This document shows positions 1 through 8,049 of a DNA stretch of 64,000 nt, piece after piece. The stretch covers positions 155,133 through 219,132 of the forward strand of contig CAUGYD010000005.1 of the NCBI GenBank assembly GCA_959603585.1, read 5' to 3'. The translations under genes were made by a program, and so were the position numbers. The first letter of the stretch is position 1. Every line of letters begins with the position of its first letter. The notes beneath the pieces are model-generated. The model saw nothing but the letters and a program-made list of their open reading frames with translations, did not search any database and was not told where the DNA came from. This DNA is from Scatosoma sp900555925 (GTDB taxonomy: Bacteria > Bacillota > Clostridia > Christensenellales > Borkfalkiaceae).

Positions 1-528
1 CTCCGCGGAAATCAATTCCTCGTGAGCAGCCACCTGAAAAACGCTGTCGGCGGAAGTATACACGATCAGCTTTCCCGTCTTTAAGTGTTCGTCGCCGTAA
101 TCTTCGATTACCTTTGTTCCCGAATAGGGAAGGTTGCACAGAACGCCCCGGCCCGTGACTTTGGAAAAGGAATCCAGAATCTCTTTCGGGAATCCGTGCG
201 GATAAACGGGGAAAGGCTTTTCGGAAACGAGCCCCGCGATCTCCCAATGTCCCGTAGTCGTATCCTTGCCCCTGCTCTTTTCCGCCATTCTCGCATACGC
301 GGCGCAGGGAACGGGGTTCGGGGCGGAAAAACTCCCCGCCCAATCCCGCACGCCGTCTATACGGAACAATCCGAGCGAAGAGAGGCTTTCCGCGCGGAAT
401 TTTCGGCTTTTTGAAACGGAGCGCAACGTATTGCTCCCCGCGTCGCCGTACAGAGCCGCGTCGGGCAACTCTCCGACGCCGAAGCTGTCGAGAACGATGA
501 GAAATATCCTGTCAATGAGTCCTTTCAT
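1..528 (-). CDS. deoB: phosphopentomutase, C-terminus cut by window edge
   Basis: Phosphopentomutase interconverts (deoxy)ribose-1-phosphate and (deoxy)ribose-5-phosphate, linking nucleoside phosphorylase to DeoC aldolase in the cytosol. The reverse strand reads MKGLIDRIFLIVLDSFGVGE from ATG at 528, with the alkaline-phosphatase-superfamily metal-binding start (LDSFGVGE) and a GKDTTTGHWE segment holding the phosphoacceptor Thr. The frame stays open for 176 codons to base 1, so the rest lies outside the window. It is the last gene of deoC-deoD-deoB, 15 nt after deoD. Confidence 0.93.
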   Translation of the reverse strand, partial: MKGLIDRIFLIVLDSFGVGELPDAALYGDAGSNTLRSVSKSRKFRAESLSSLGLFRIDGVRDWAGSFSAPNPVPCAAYARMAEKSRGKDTTTGHWEIAGLVSEKPFPVYPHGFPKEILDSFSKVTGRGVLCNLPYSGTKVIEDYGDEHLKTGKLIVYTSADSVFQVAAHEELISAE

Positions 529-543
529 GCGCCGAATATCCCT

Positions 544-1242
544 TTATGCGAGCTCCAAAGCGAGTTCCATCATCTGCGTGAAGGAATTTTGTCTTTCCGC
601 CGCGGTCGTAGCCTCTCCCGTGACGAGATTATCGCTGATCGTCAAGATAGAGAGCGCATTTTTTCCCGCGCGCGCCGCGTTCATATACAGAGCGGCCGTT
701 TCCATTTCCACGGCGAGGACGCCCATTTTGTTCCATTTTAAGGTAGAAGCGGAATCGTCATAGAATAAATCGCTCGACAAGACGTTTCCGACGCGCGGAG
801 TGATCCCCGATTTTGCGGCGATTTCCACCGCTTCGGTCAATAAGCGGTAACTCGCGATCGGAGCGAACGTTCCGGGCAGAGAAAACTGCGCGGCATAGTT
901 TCCGTCCGTGCAGGCGCCCATGGCGAGGACAATATCCCGCACTTTCAATTTTTCGGACAATGCCCCCGCGCTCCCGACGCGGATAATATTTTCCACGTCG
1001 AAAAAGCGGAACAATTCATAGGAATAAATGCCGATGGAAGGCATACCCATGCCCGACGCCATGACGGACACCCGTTTGCCCCTGTATTCTCCCGTATATC
1101 CGTGTATTCCCCTCACGTCGTTGACGAGGACGGCCTTTTCGAGATAATTTTCAGCGATATACTTAGCGCGAAGGGGGTCGCCCGGCATGAGCACCGTCTT
1201 TGCGAAATCCCCTTTTCCCGCGGCGATATGCGGCGTAGCCAT
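544..1242 (-). CDS. deoD: purine-nucleoside phosphorylase (DeoD type)
   Basis: Cleaves purine (deoxy)nucleosides with phosphate to a free base and (deoxy)ribose-1-phosphate, feeding DeoB. The 232-residue protein has normal length for the hexameric DeoD family. Visible motifs are MPGDPLRAKYIAE (phosphate site), GMGMPSIGIYSYEL, RVGSAGAL and the base/ribose-binding VEMETAALY near residue 180; the DeoD acid appears in ISDNL. Only 6 nt separate it from upstream deoC, so the two should be co-transcribed and probably translationally coupled. Confidence 0.95.
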   Translation of the reverse strand: MATPHIAAGKGDFAKTVLMPGDPLRAKYIAENYLEKAVLVNDVRGIHGYTGEYRGKRVSVMASGMGMPSIGIYSYELFRFFDVENIIRVGSAGALSEKLKVRDIVLAMGACTDGNYAAQFSLPGTFAPIASYRLLTEAVEIAAKSGITPRVGNVLSSDLFYDDSASTLKWNKMGVLAVEMETAALYMNAARAGKNALSILTISDNLVTGEATTAAERQNSFTQMMELALELA

Positions 1243-1248
1243 ACTTTT

Positions 1249-1938
1249 TCACTCCTTTTTCGTTTCTGTTTTCGTTTCTGTTTCCGTTTCTTTTGCGAGT
1301 CGCACGATAGCGGACGTTCCCAATCTTTCGCAGCCGAGCGCCAAAAAATCCTCGGCGTCCCGCAGAGAACGAATTCCGCCCGCGGCCTTCATTTTTACCC
1401 GACTGCCGATATGCGCGGCAAACAGCCGAATATCCTCTCTCGTCGCACCGCCGAAGGAAAATCCCGTGGAGGTCTTGATAAAATCGGCTTCTGCATCGGT
1501 CACGATGCCGCACATGGCTATCTTTTCCGCCTCCGTCAACAGACAGGTTTCGATAATCACTTTAATGATTTTTCCCTCCCCGTGACAAATTTTCGTCAGC
1601 TCGCGGACCTCCCGTTCCACATACTCTGTATTTCCCTCCTTCAAAGCTCCTACCGCGATGACCATATCGATTTCGTCCGCACCGTCCGCCAAGGCGCTTT
1701 TCGTTTCAAATGCCTTTACCTCAGAAGAATTATACCCGTTCGGAAATCCCGCGACGGTACAGATTTTCAGCGAATTTCCCACATATTCTTTGGCCTGCCG
1801 CACGAAACGAGGCGGAATACAGACGCTTGCAACGCCGTAACGGATTCCCTCGTCGCAAAGCGTTTTGATTTGCGGCCAATCCGCTTCCGGTTTCAATAGG
1901 GTATGATCTACTTTTTTTAAGATTTCTTTGATTTCCAT
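1249..1938 (-). CDS. deoC: deoxyribose-phosphate aldolase
   Basis: Class I aldolase splitting 2-deoxyribose-5-phosphate into glyceraldehyde-3-phosphate and acetaldehyde, the final step of deoxynucleoside catabolism. 229 residues; the Schiff-base lysine sits in DFIKTSTGFS and the proton-relay lysine in KMKAAGGI. Start at 1938 follows AAGGAG at 7 nt. Odd point: the C-terminus ends in a low-complexity Glu/Thr/Lys stretch (ETETKTETKKE) encoded by a short repeat and is absent from typical DeoC, so tail length may vary between strains. First gene of deoC-deoD-deoB. Confidence 0.95.
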   Translation of the reverse strand: MEIKEILKKVDHTLLKPEADWPQIKTLCDEGIRYGVASVCIPPRFVRQAKEYVGNSLKICTVAGFPNGYNSSEVKAFETKSALADGADEIDMVIAVGALKEGNTEYVEREVRELTKICHGEGKIIKVIIETCLLTEAEKIAMCGIVTDAEADFIKTSTGFSFGGATREDIRLFAAHIGSRVKMKAAGGIRSLRDAEDFLALGCERLGTSAIVRLAKETETETKTETKKE

Positions 1939-2126
1939 GTCTCTGCTCCTTCCGCTTTCGCGTCCTCTCTTTCTTCACCTTTTCCCTTTCCCGTTCGTTT
2001 CACTTTTTATCCTTTCCGTTTCTCCGTTTTTATCTTCGCCTCTTCCGCTTCGGCTTTTTTCGGCTTTCCCTTCTCGGCCTTCATTTTGCTTTCGGCTGTC
2101 TCTTTCCCGTTTCGGCTTTCCCGTCT
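1939..2126. other. polypurine intergenic tract between malQ and deoC
   Basis: On the reverse strand this 188-base gap is almost entirely A and G with recurring GGGAAAG and GCCGAAA motifs. No terminator hairpin or good -10 was seen, so deoC may be read through from malQ. A reverse frame is open across it but is out of frame with both genes and looks non-coding. Confidence 0.5.
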
Positions 2127-3635
2127 TTATTCTTTTCCTCTCCCGTATTTTTCCGCTAGCTTTTTCAGCCATGTCCATACTTTTCCGGAAAAATCTTTTT
2201 CCTCGAACCGATAGCTCCAATTTTGAGTAGACACGGTGGAAGGGAAATTGATTCTCGCGATCTTTCCGAGACAGAGCAAATCTCCCATGGGAACAATCGC
2301 GGCAAACGCCCTGCTCGAAAAGAGCAAACGAATCGCGGTCTTGTTCAGAGCCGAGACAGATCTTCCGCGAAACGGAACGTCCGCCGCCGCGCACTCCCGT
2401 TTCAAGTCTTTTTCAAAGACTGCCCTTTCGCTTTTTCCTAAACTTTCGATATATGCCAAAAGCGGTTCGTTGTCGTGCGTTCCCGTATAAGCGACGCAAT
2501 TTTCCGAATAATTTGAAGGTTTGTGATCGTTTGCGGGATTTCCGTCGAAGGCAAATTCCAAAACTTTCATGCCGGGATATCCCGTTTCCTTCATTAAAGC
2601 GCGCACGCCGTCGTCGATAATGCCGAGGTCCTCCGCGACGATATTTTTGTTTTCTCGTCCTCGGAAGAGCTCCGCGCCCGGCCCCGCGAGCCATTTTCCT
2701 CCGCGCGCGTCGGCAGCTCCCGCGGGAATCGCATAAAATCGGTCGAAGCCGCGGAAATGGTCGATGCGGAGAATATCGAAGAGCTCTAAGGCGGAATTGA
2801 TACGGTTAAGCCACCAGGAATATCCGTTCTGCTTCATTTTATCCCAATCGTAGACGGGATTTCCCCAAAGCTGTCCGTCCTCGGAAAAGGCGTCGGGCGG
2901 AACTCCCGCCACGGCCGCGGGGTTTCCGCCGTCGTCCAAAAGGAACAGTTCTTTCCGATATTTCCACATTTCCACGCTGTCGGAAGATACGTAAATGGGC
3001 ATATCCCCCATAATTTCTATCCCTTTGGAATTCGCATACGCTTTGAGCGCCCTCCACTGTCCGAGGAAGATATATTGCGTAAATTGCCAAAATTCTATGT
3101 CCCGCCGGTTTTCTTTTTCATAGGCACGGATTCTGTTTTCGTCGAAATCCCTGTATTCGGCGGGCCATTGAGACCAAGGCAGATAACCGAAACAGCTTTT
3201 CAGAGACATAAACAGCGCGAAATCGGAATACTTTCCCTCTTCAAGGAACTTTTTCCACTCGGCCGAAGAAGTGTCGAATCTCAAAAAGGCACATCTCAAA
3301 ACGTTTACCCGCAAGCGGAACAGTTTTTCGTAATCCACCCGCCGCGCATCGGTTTCCCAATCGAGAAAAGCGTATTCTTCTTTTTCGAGAAGCCCGTCTT
3401 TTTGCAGAAAATCCAAATCGATGAAATAATAATTGAGCGCCTCGGCCGCGCACGACTGATAGGGACTGTCGCCGTAATTCGTAGGCAGCAAAGGCAGTAC
3501 CTGCCATATTTTCATGCCCGAATCCGCCAATCTGTCCAAAAACCGATACGCTCCCCTGCCCAAAGTTCCGATCCCGTAGGGCCCGGGAAGCGATGAAACG
3601 GGAAGCAGAATTCCCGCCCGTCTTTGCCTGTTCAT
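2127..3635 (-). CDS. malQ: 4-alpha-glucanotransferase (amylomaltase, GH77)
   Basis: Transfers alpha-1,4-glucan segments between maltodextrins in the cytosol, for maltose/glycogen use. About 502 residues from the chosen ATG at 3635 (MNRQRRAGILLPVSSLPGPYGIG); the frame is open 20 codons further up, but GGA lies just before this ATG and the GH77 N-terminal motif begins here. GH77 signatures: LRIDHFRGF with the nucleophile Asp, VAEDLGII with the acid/base Glu, and TGTHDNEP. A promoter lies 30-60 bases upstream. Its downstream neighbour is the deo cluster. Confidence 0.94.
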   Translation of the reverse strand: MNRQRRAGILLPVSSLPGPYGIGTLGRGAYRFLDRLADSGMKIWQVLPLLPTNYGDSPYQSCAAEALNYYFIDLDFLQKDGLLEKEEYAFLDWETDARRVDYEKLFRLRVNVLRCAFLRFDTSSAEWKKFLEEGKYSDFALFMSLKSCFGYLPWSQWPAEYRDFDENRIRAYEKENRRDIEFWQFTQYIFLGQWRALKAYANSKGIEIMGDMPIYVSSDSVEMWKYRKELFLLDDGGNPAAVAGVPPDAFSEDGQLWGNPVYDWDKMKQNGYSWWLNRINSALELFDILRIDHFRGFDRFYAIPAGAADARGGKWLAGPGAELFRGRENKNIVAEDLGIIDDGVRALMKETGYPGMKVLEFAFDGNPANDHKPSNYSENCVAYTGTHDNEPLLAYIESLGKSERAVFEKDLKRECAAADVPFRGRSVSALNKTAIRLLFSSRAFAAIVPMGDLLCLGKIARINFPSTVSTQNWSYRFEEKDFSGKVWTWLKKLAEKYGRGKE

Positions 3636-3666
3636 TCCTTTTTCCCCCGAAAAAATTTCTATCAAC

Positions 3667-3695
3667 AATGTACCACATTCCGTCGGAAAAATCAA
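3667..3695 (-). promoter_or_regulatory. sigma-A promoter of malQ
   Basis: Reverse strand TTGATT, 17-nt spacer, TACATT, about 30 nt before the malQ ATG at 3635. Confidence 0.55.
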
Positions 3696-3765
3696 GTACT
3701 TTCCGAAAAATTACCAAAAGAATCTTCTTGTATTCTCCTTTTCCCGTATCCTCGCATTTTTTTCG

Positions 3766-3797
3766 CAAAAAACGGCCGCCCGAAGGACGGCCGTTTC
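3766..3797 (-). terminator. intrinsic terminator of the P-type ATPase gene
   Basis: Reverse strand GC-rich stem AAACGGCCG/CGGCCGTTT followed by six T. It lies about 115 nt past the ATPase stop; the 3'UTR between shows only a possible AAAGCCT/AGGCTTT pairing. Confidence 0.75.
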
Positions 3798-3911
3798 CGA
3801 TTTTTATGGAAAGCCTCTGGTTTTATGAAATCTCTGTGTCGAGTCAAAGTTCCCTTCCCCGAAACGCATTGCTCAAAGGCTTTCGTTTATCCAACTTTTT
3901 TTCTTTCGCTG

Positions 3912-6605
3912 TCAAAGTCCCTTGTTCTTATTTTTCACCCGCCGAATGAGTTTGCAAATCTCCACGAACGGAATGACGGTAAACGCGAGCGCGACGGCGA
4001 TGAAGTATTCTTTCGCACTGATGGCGGCGAATTCAAAAGCGGTATTGACGCCGGGGACATAGATGACGAACAAAGTCAGAAGCAGAGAGAACACAAATGC
4101 GCCCCAAAGGTACTTATTCTGTTTTTTCATGGAAAACACGGAGTGATGGATAGACCGCACATTAAAGGAATGGAACATCTCCGTCATGGATAACGTGAGG
4201 AAAGCCATCGTCATGCCGTCCATGCTCATACCTTCGAGCGACTCTTTGAACGTCCATTCCCAGACGCCCGTTTCGATATAATGCCCGATGAAATAGGACA
4301 ACAGAGTGATGACGCCGATAAAGATCCCCTGCAAGACGACGTTGAGTCCGACGCCGCCCGCAAAAATCCCCTCCTTGTCGTCGCGGGGCTTTCGTTTCAT
4401 GAGGTCGCGTTCGCCCTCTTCCATACCGAGCGCGAGCGCGGGGAACGTATCGGTGATGAGATTTATCCACAGCAGGTGCATGGGCCGAAGCAGAGTAAAT
4501 CCCAGCATGGTCGCTACGAACACGGCCACGACCTCCGCGAGATTGCTGGAAAGCAGGAACTGAATCGCCTTGCGGATATTGTCGTAAATTCTCCGTCCCT
4601 CGCCCACGGCGGTGACGATGGTGGCGAAATTGTCGTCCTGTAATACCATATCGGCCGCGCCCTTGGTGACGTCCGTACCGGTAATTCCCATGCCGATGCC
4701 GATATCCGCGCTCTTGATACTGGGCGCGTCGTTCACGCCGTCGCCCGTCATTGCGGTGATATAGCCCTTTTTCTTCCATGTCGTGACGATTTTCACCTTG
4801 TGTTCGGGCTGTACGCGGGCATACACGGAATACTGTCCGATTTTTTGTTCAAATTCCTCGTCGCTCATTTCTCCGAGCGCCGAACCCGTAATCGCCTGAG
4901 ATTTGTCGGTAATAATCCCGAGCTCCGTCGCGATGGCTACCGCGGTATCTATATGGTCGCCCGTAATCATAATGGGACGGATACCGGCTGCCTTACACTC
5001 GACGATAGCGTCCTTGACTTCGGGGCGGATCGGGTCTATCATGCCCGTGAGGCCGAGGAAGGTAAGTCCCTTTTCGATATCCTCCGGCTCGAACTTTTCG
5101 GGCACGCTTTCGAGCTTCTTATACGCGGCGGCGAGCACGCGCAGAGCCCTGTCCGCCATTTGCTTATTCGCGGCGAGAATCTCTTCGCGCTTTTCGTCCG
5201 TGAGGGGAATATCCTTTCCTCCGACACGGACGTGCGTGCAGCGTTTGAGAATTTCGTCGGGCGCTCCCTTGGTATATTGTACGAATCCTCCGCCCGCGGA
5301 ATGAATGGTGGACATCATTTTCCGAAGGCTGTCGAAGGGCGCTTCGGCGACGCGCTTATCTTCGAAATCCAATTTCGTCTTGTCGAGCCCCAGTTTATAG
5401 GCATAATTGACGAGCGCACATTCCGTAGGCTCTCCCTTTGCCTCTTTCGCCTCCGCGTCGAGCACGGCGTCCGAACACTGCGCCATCGCGCGTGCGAGCA
5501 AGGCTTCGTCGTCCCCGTAATGGTCCACGACGGTCATTTTGTTCTGCGTGAGAGTTCCGGTCTTGTCGGAACAGATAATCTGCGTGCAGCCGAGGGTTTC
5601 GACGGCGGTGAGCCGTTTGACTACGGCCTTTTTCTTCGCCATTTTGGTCATCCCCATGGAAAGGACGATGGTGACGACGGTCGCAAGTCCTTCGGGAATG
5701 GCGGCGACGGCGAGCGAGACCGCGACGATAAAGCTGTCGAGGACGACTTCGAGTGCGAAATCTCTTTCGAGAATGAGCTTAAACGCGAAGATGAACACAC
5801 AGATACCGAGCACGATATAGCTCAGAATCTGCGACAGTTTATTGAGGCGTTTTTGCAGAGGAGTGACCTCGTCCTTAGCCTGAGCGAGAATATCGGCGAT
5901 CTTGCCCATTTCCGTCTGCATGCCGGTCGCCACGACGACGACCTTTGCGCGGCCGTATACGACGGTGCTGCCCATGTAGACCATATTTTTTCTGTCGCCC
6001 AAGGGGATGTCCTTGCCGTTCTCGGCCACGAGCTTTTCGGCCTCTTTGTTTGCGGGGACGCTCTCGCCCGTCAGAGCGGATTCTTCCGCCTTCAAGGAAG
6101 CGCATTCGAGGATGCGGCAATCAGCGGGGACGGAATCTCCGGCTTCGAGGATGACGATATCCCCGACGACGATTTCCTCGCTCTTTACGGCGAGGAGCTG
6201 ACCGCCGCGGATTACCTTGCAGGTGGAAGCCGTCATTTCTTTGAGCGCTTCTATGGCGTGCTCGGCGCGCCCCTCCTGAACGACGCCGAGAATGGCGTTG
6301 AGAAGCACGACGGCGACGATGATGATAAATTCTGCAAAGGATTCATTTCCCCCTCTCACGCGGTCGATGATGACGGTGGCGAGATTGACAGCCGCGGCCG
6401 CCAGAAGGACGATGATCATCGGGTTGACGAGCTGCAGAAGGAAACGCTTGAACATCGAGGTCTTTTTGCCCTCCGCCAGCTTGTTTCTGCCGTTTTTTTC
6501 GAGTCGGGAAGCCGCTTCTTCTGCGGACAGACCGTCGGGCGAAGCCCCGACTTCTTTTAGAACCTCTTCCGCGTCGCAAAGATAGTGTTTCATTGAATTT
6601 TGCAT
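3912..6605 (-). CDS. P-type cation-transporting ATPase (Ca2+/Mn2+ type IIA-like), riboswitch-controlled
   Basis: Membrane pump exporting a divalent cation at the cost of ATP. About 897 residues with the full P-type set: cation-ATPase N-domain, TGES actuator loop, AIPEGLATVV in M4, phosphorylated Asp in DKTGTLT, KGAPDEIL in the nucleotide domain, TGDGVNDAP hinge, and LLWINLITDTFPALALG in M6 with the C-terminal helices. The PEGL and NLITD signatures place it with type IIA Ca2+/PMR1-like pumps. A yybP-ykoY-like leader precedes it, and in other Firmicutes this riboswitch drives Mn2+ exporters, so Mn2+ is the favoured substrate (inference). Start: the frame extends to 6644, but that part lies inside the leader terminator; ATGs at 6605 and 6593 follow AAAGGAG at 2 and 14 nt, and neither spacing is ideal. 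Confidence 0.92.
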   Translation of the reverse strand: MQNSMKHYLCDAEEVLKEVGASPDGLSAEEAASRLEKNGRNKLAEGKKTSMFKRFLLQLVNPMIIVLLAAAAVNLATVIIDRVRGGNESFAEFIIIVAVVLLNAILGVVQEGRAEHAIEALKEMTASTCKVIRGGQLLAVKSEEIVVGDIVILEAGDSVPADCRILECASLKAEESALTGESVPANKEAEKLVAENGKDIPLGDRKNMVYMGSTVVYGRAKVVVVATGMQTEMGKIADILAQAKDEVTPLQKRLNKLSQILSYIVLGICVFIFAFKLILERDFALEVVLDSFIVAVSLAVAAIPEGLATVVTIVLSMGMTKMAKKKAVVKRLTAVETLGCTQIICSDKTGTLTQNKMTVVDHYGDDEALLARAMAQCSDAVLDAEAKEAKGEPTECALVNYAYKLGLDKTKLDFEDKRVAEAPFDSLRKMMSTIHSAGGGFVQYTKGAPDEILKRCTHVRVGGKDIPLTDEKREEILAANKQMADRALRVLAAAYKKLESVPEKFEPEDIEKGLTFLGLTGMIDPIRPEVKDAIVECKAAGIRPIMITGDHIDTAVAIATELGIITDKSQAITGSALGEMSDEEFEQKIGQYSVYARVQPEHKVKIVTTWKKKGYITAMTGDGVNDAPSIKSADIGIGMGITGTDVTKGAADMVLQDDNFATIVTAVGEGRRIYDNIRKAIQFLLSSNLAEVVAVFVATMLGFTLLRPMHLLWINLITDTFPALALGMEEGERDLMKRKPRDDKEGIFAGGVGLNVVLQGIFIGVITLLSYFIGHYIETGVWEWTFKESLEGMSMDGMTMAFLTLSMTEMFHSFNVRSIHHSVFSMKKQNKYLWGAFVFSLLLTLFVIYVPGVNTAFEFAAISAKEYFIAVALAFTVIPFVEICKLIRRVKNKNKGL

Positions 6606-6623
6606 TTCTCCTTTTGCTTTTTC

Positions 6624-6780
6624 AAAAAAAGACTCATGCTCCATATTATGCCGCGAAACGACGGATAATATAGCGCATGAGTCTCATTTTTTCAAACAGT
6701 CCCAGGCGAAATCGAACTCCGCCGGTGTTGTTGGAACCGTTACGCCCCGAAAAGAAAGGCGCAAACTACTCCCTCAATAT
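6624..6780 (-). promoter_or_regulatory. yybP-ykoY-like manganese riboswitch with transcription terminator
   Basis: The predicted RNA starts near 6780 and begins with GGGAGTAG (6774-6767), the hallmark of yybP-ykoY, followed by GCGCC...GGCG, an ACCGGC element and GCCTGGGACTG. Downstream, AGACTCATGC (6684-6675) pairs with GCATGAGTCT (6639-6630), with an inner ATATTAT/ATAATAT stem and seven T: an intrinsic terminator whose 5' arm adjoins the aptamer's closing strand. This geometry fits a transcriptional ON switch for the pump gene. The family assignment is from memory of the consensus, not from a covariance search. Confidence 0.75.
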
Positions 6781-6786
6781 AGTTAT

Positions 6787-6815
6787 AGTATATTCCGATT
6801 TTTCCGTTTTGTCAA
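6787..6815 (-). promoter_or_regulatory. sigma-A promoter of the riboswitch/ATPase transcript
   Basis: Reverse strand TTGACA, 17-nt spacer, TATACT; predicted start about 6780, immediately before the GGGAGTAG aptamer element. Confidence 0.8.
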
Positions 6816-6852
6816 TGGTTTTCGGGTAAAAAAACAAAAAACTCCGATTTTT

Positions 6853-7653
6853 TCACTTTACTTTGTATTTGTCGTAATAGGGTTTGAGAATCCCGCGATA
6901 TTTTTCATTCCAAGGCTTGTTTCTGCCGATATAATGGATAATTTTCACCTTTTCATCCACATGAGCGAGCCCTATCGCGTCTTTGCCCCTGTGGCGGCGG
7001 TTCCAGCCTCGGATTTTCCGTTCATTGAGGTTGTAAACCATTCCGTTTTCTATCTTGATTTTATGCCCGTACAGAGTGGAAATGACGTCCTGATCGGGCA
7101 AAGTGAGAAAGAATCTCCTGCGGGCGATATATTTTAATACTTCTTCCGTATCCTGTTCTTTCCTGAGTTTCTTCAAATTCATCAATAAAACGCCGGTATT
7201 TACATATACGGTATTTTTGTTCGCACCGTTTTTTACGCGGATAAACCATTTTAAGAAGCGAGCATGGACGTTAGTCGTCGCCACGAAATAATTATCCTCG
7301 AAATCGGTATTGTAGAAGTCGGAAATATCCCCTTTTACGATGATGTCGCTGTCCATATAGAGGATACGGTCTACGCTTTCGGGAAGATACTCCGCCGCAA
7401 AAATGCGGTAATAAATCTCCTTCGGCCATCTCTTTTCGGTGGGCGCGCCTTCGAGAATTTCCTCCTTAAAGGCTACGGGACGGAAAGTCACCTGTTCGGG
7501 CAGATATTCCCGATATGCTTCGATATCCGCGTCCGTCACTTCCTTGGTCGCTATGTATACCGTATGCTCGCCGGGGTTATTGTCTGCAAAGGAACGAATC
7601 ATCGCCGCAAAATAGGGCAGATATTTTTTGTTGATTGCTGTCAGAATATTCAT
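6853..7653 (-). CDS. glycosyltransferase family 8 protein
   Basis: Retaining glycosyltransferase likely adding a hexose from a nucleotide sugar to a surface glycan or lipid. 266 residues from ATG at 7653 (MNILTAINKKYLPYF). GT8 features: N-terminal NILTAINKKY strand, the metal-binding DxD in LYMDSDIIVKGDI near residue 105, VNTGVLLMNL, and the C-terminal IIHYIGRNKPW motif. An in-frame TTG at 7701 lies within a palindrome and is less likely to be the start. Acceptor and donor cannot be inferred; the gene stands alone. Confidence 0.88.
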   Translation of the reverse strand: MNILTAINKKYLPYFAAMIRSFADNNPGEHTVYIATKEVTDADIEAYREYLPEQVTFRPVAFKEEILEGAPTEKRWPKEIYYRIFAAEYLPESVDRILYMDSDIIVKGDISDFYNTDFEDNYFVATTNVHARFLKWFIRVKNGANKNTVYVNTGVLLMNLKKLRKEQDTEEVLKYIARRRFFLTLPDQDVISTLYGHKIKIENGMVYNLNERKIRGWNRRHRGKDAIGLAHVDEKVKIIHYIGRNKPWNEKYRGILKPYYDKYKVK

Positions 7654-7689
7654 AAAACCGGTAATTCCCGCCTTATTGAAGGATTTTTT

Positions 7690-7730
7690 CGGCGTAATCA
7701 AATTACGCCGAAAAAGGCACGTGCCTTTTC
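7690..7730 (-). terminator. two adjacent palindromes, probable terminator of the MBL-fold gene
   Basis: CGGCGTAAT/ATTACGCCG with a 3-nt loop (7690-7710) is followed directly by AAAAGGCACGTGCCTTTT. On the reverse strand the latter ends in a T run, as expected between the upstream MBL-fold gene and GT8. The first hairpin lies in the GT8 5' region. Confidence 0.5.
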
Positions 7731-7889
7731 TTTTGGGTATTGTACCCTATTTTTGCGAAAATGTCAACCTCCGCCGCCCTCTTTCCGAAAAAAAGTACTT
7801 TTTTGCCGCTCGTCTCTATCCGCTTAGTATTACTGCCACTCGGTATTCTCGAGCTCCACCTCTTATCCCAGCCGTTTCCGTTCGCACGC

Positions 7890-8040
7890 TTATCGCAATC
7901 GACTATGCCATACTGCCAACGCACACCTATCGCAACCGCTTTCGCCACACTGCCGACGCGCATTTATCGCAATCACTTTTGCCACATCGCCGATGCGCGC
8001 TTATCGTAATCGCTTTCTCCACATTGCCGACGCGTACTTA
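7890..8040. repeat. 37-bp degenerate tandem repeat, about four copies
   Basis: Units begin at 7890, 7927, 7964 and 8001, each opening with (T/C)TATCG(C/T)AA and containing GCCACA or similar, then CTGCC(G/A)ACGC. A fifth unit starts at 8038 and decays just before the MBL-fold stop codon at 8050; a decayed copy may precede 7890. The unit is not a multiple of three and no convincing ORF follows it. The rest of the 7731-8049 gap holds nothing else recognised. Confidence 0.85.
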
Positions 8041-8049
8041 TCGCCCCAC

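Noticed and set aside
4800..6560. 586-codon + strand open frame opposite the P-type ATPase
   Set aside because: Shadow of a GC-rich gene: the opposite strand has complete P-type motifs, and this frame has no RBS and an Arg/Asp/His-rich nonsense composition.
7890..8040. CRISPR-like array
   Set aside because: Units are contiguous 37-bp repeats without unique spacers.
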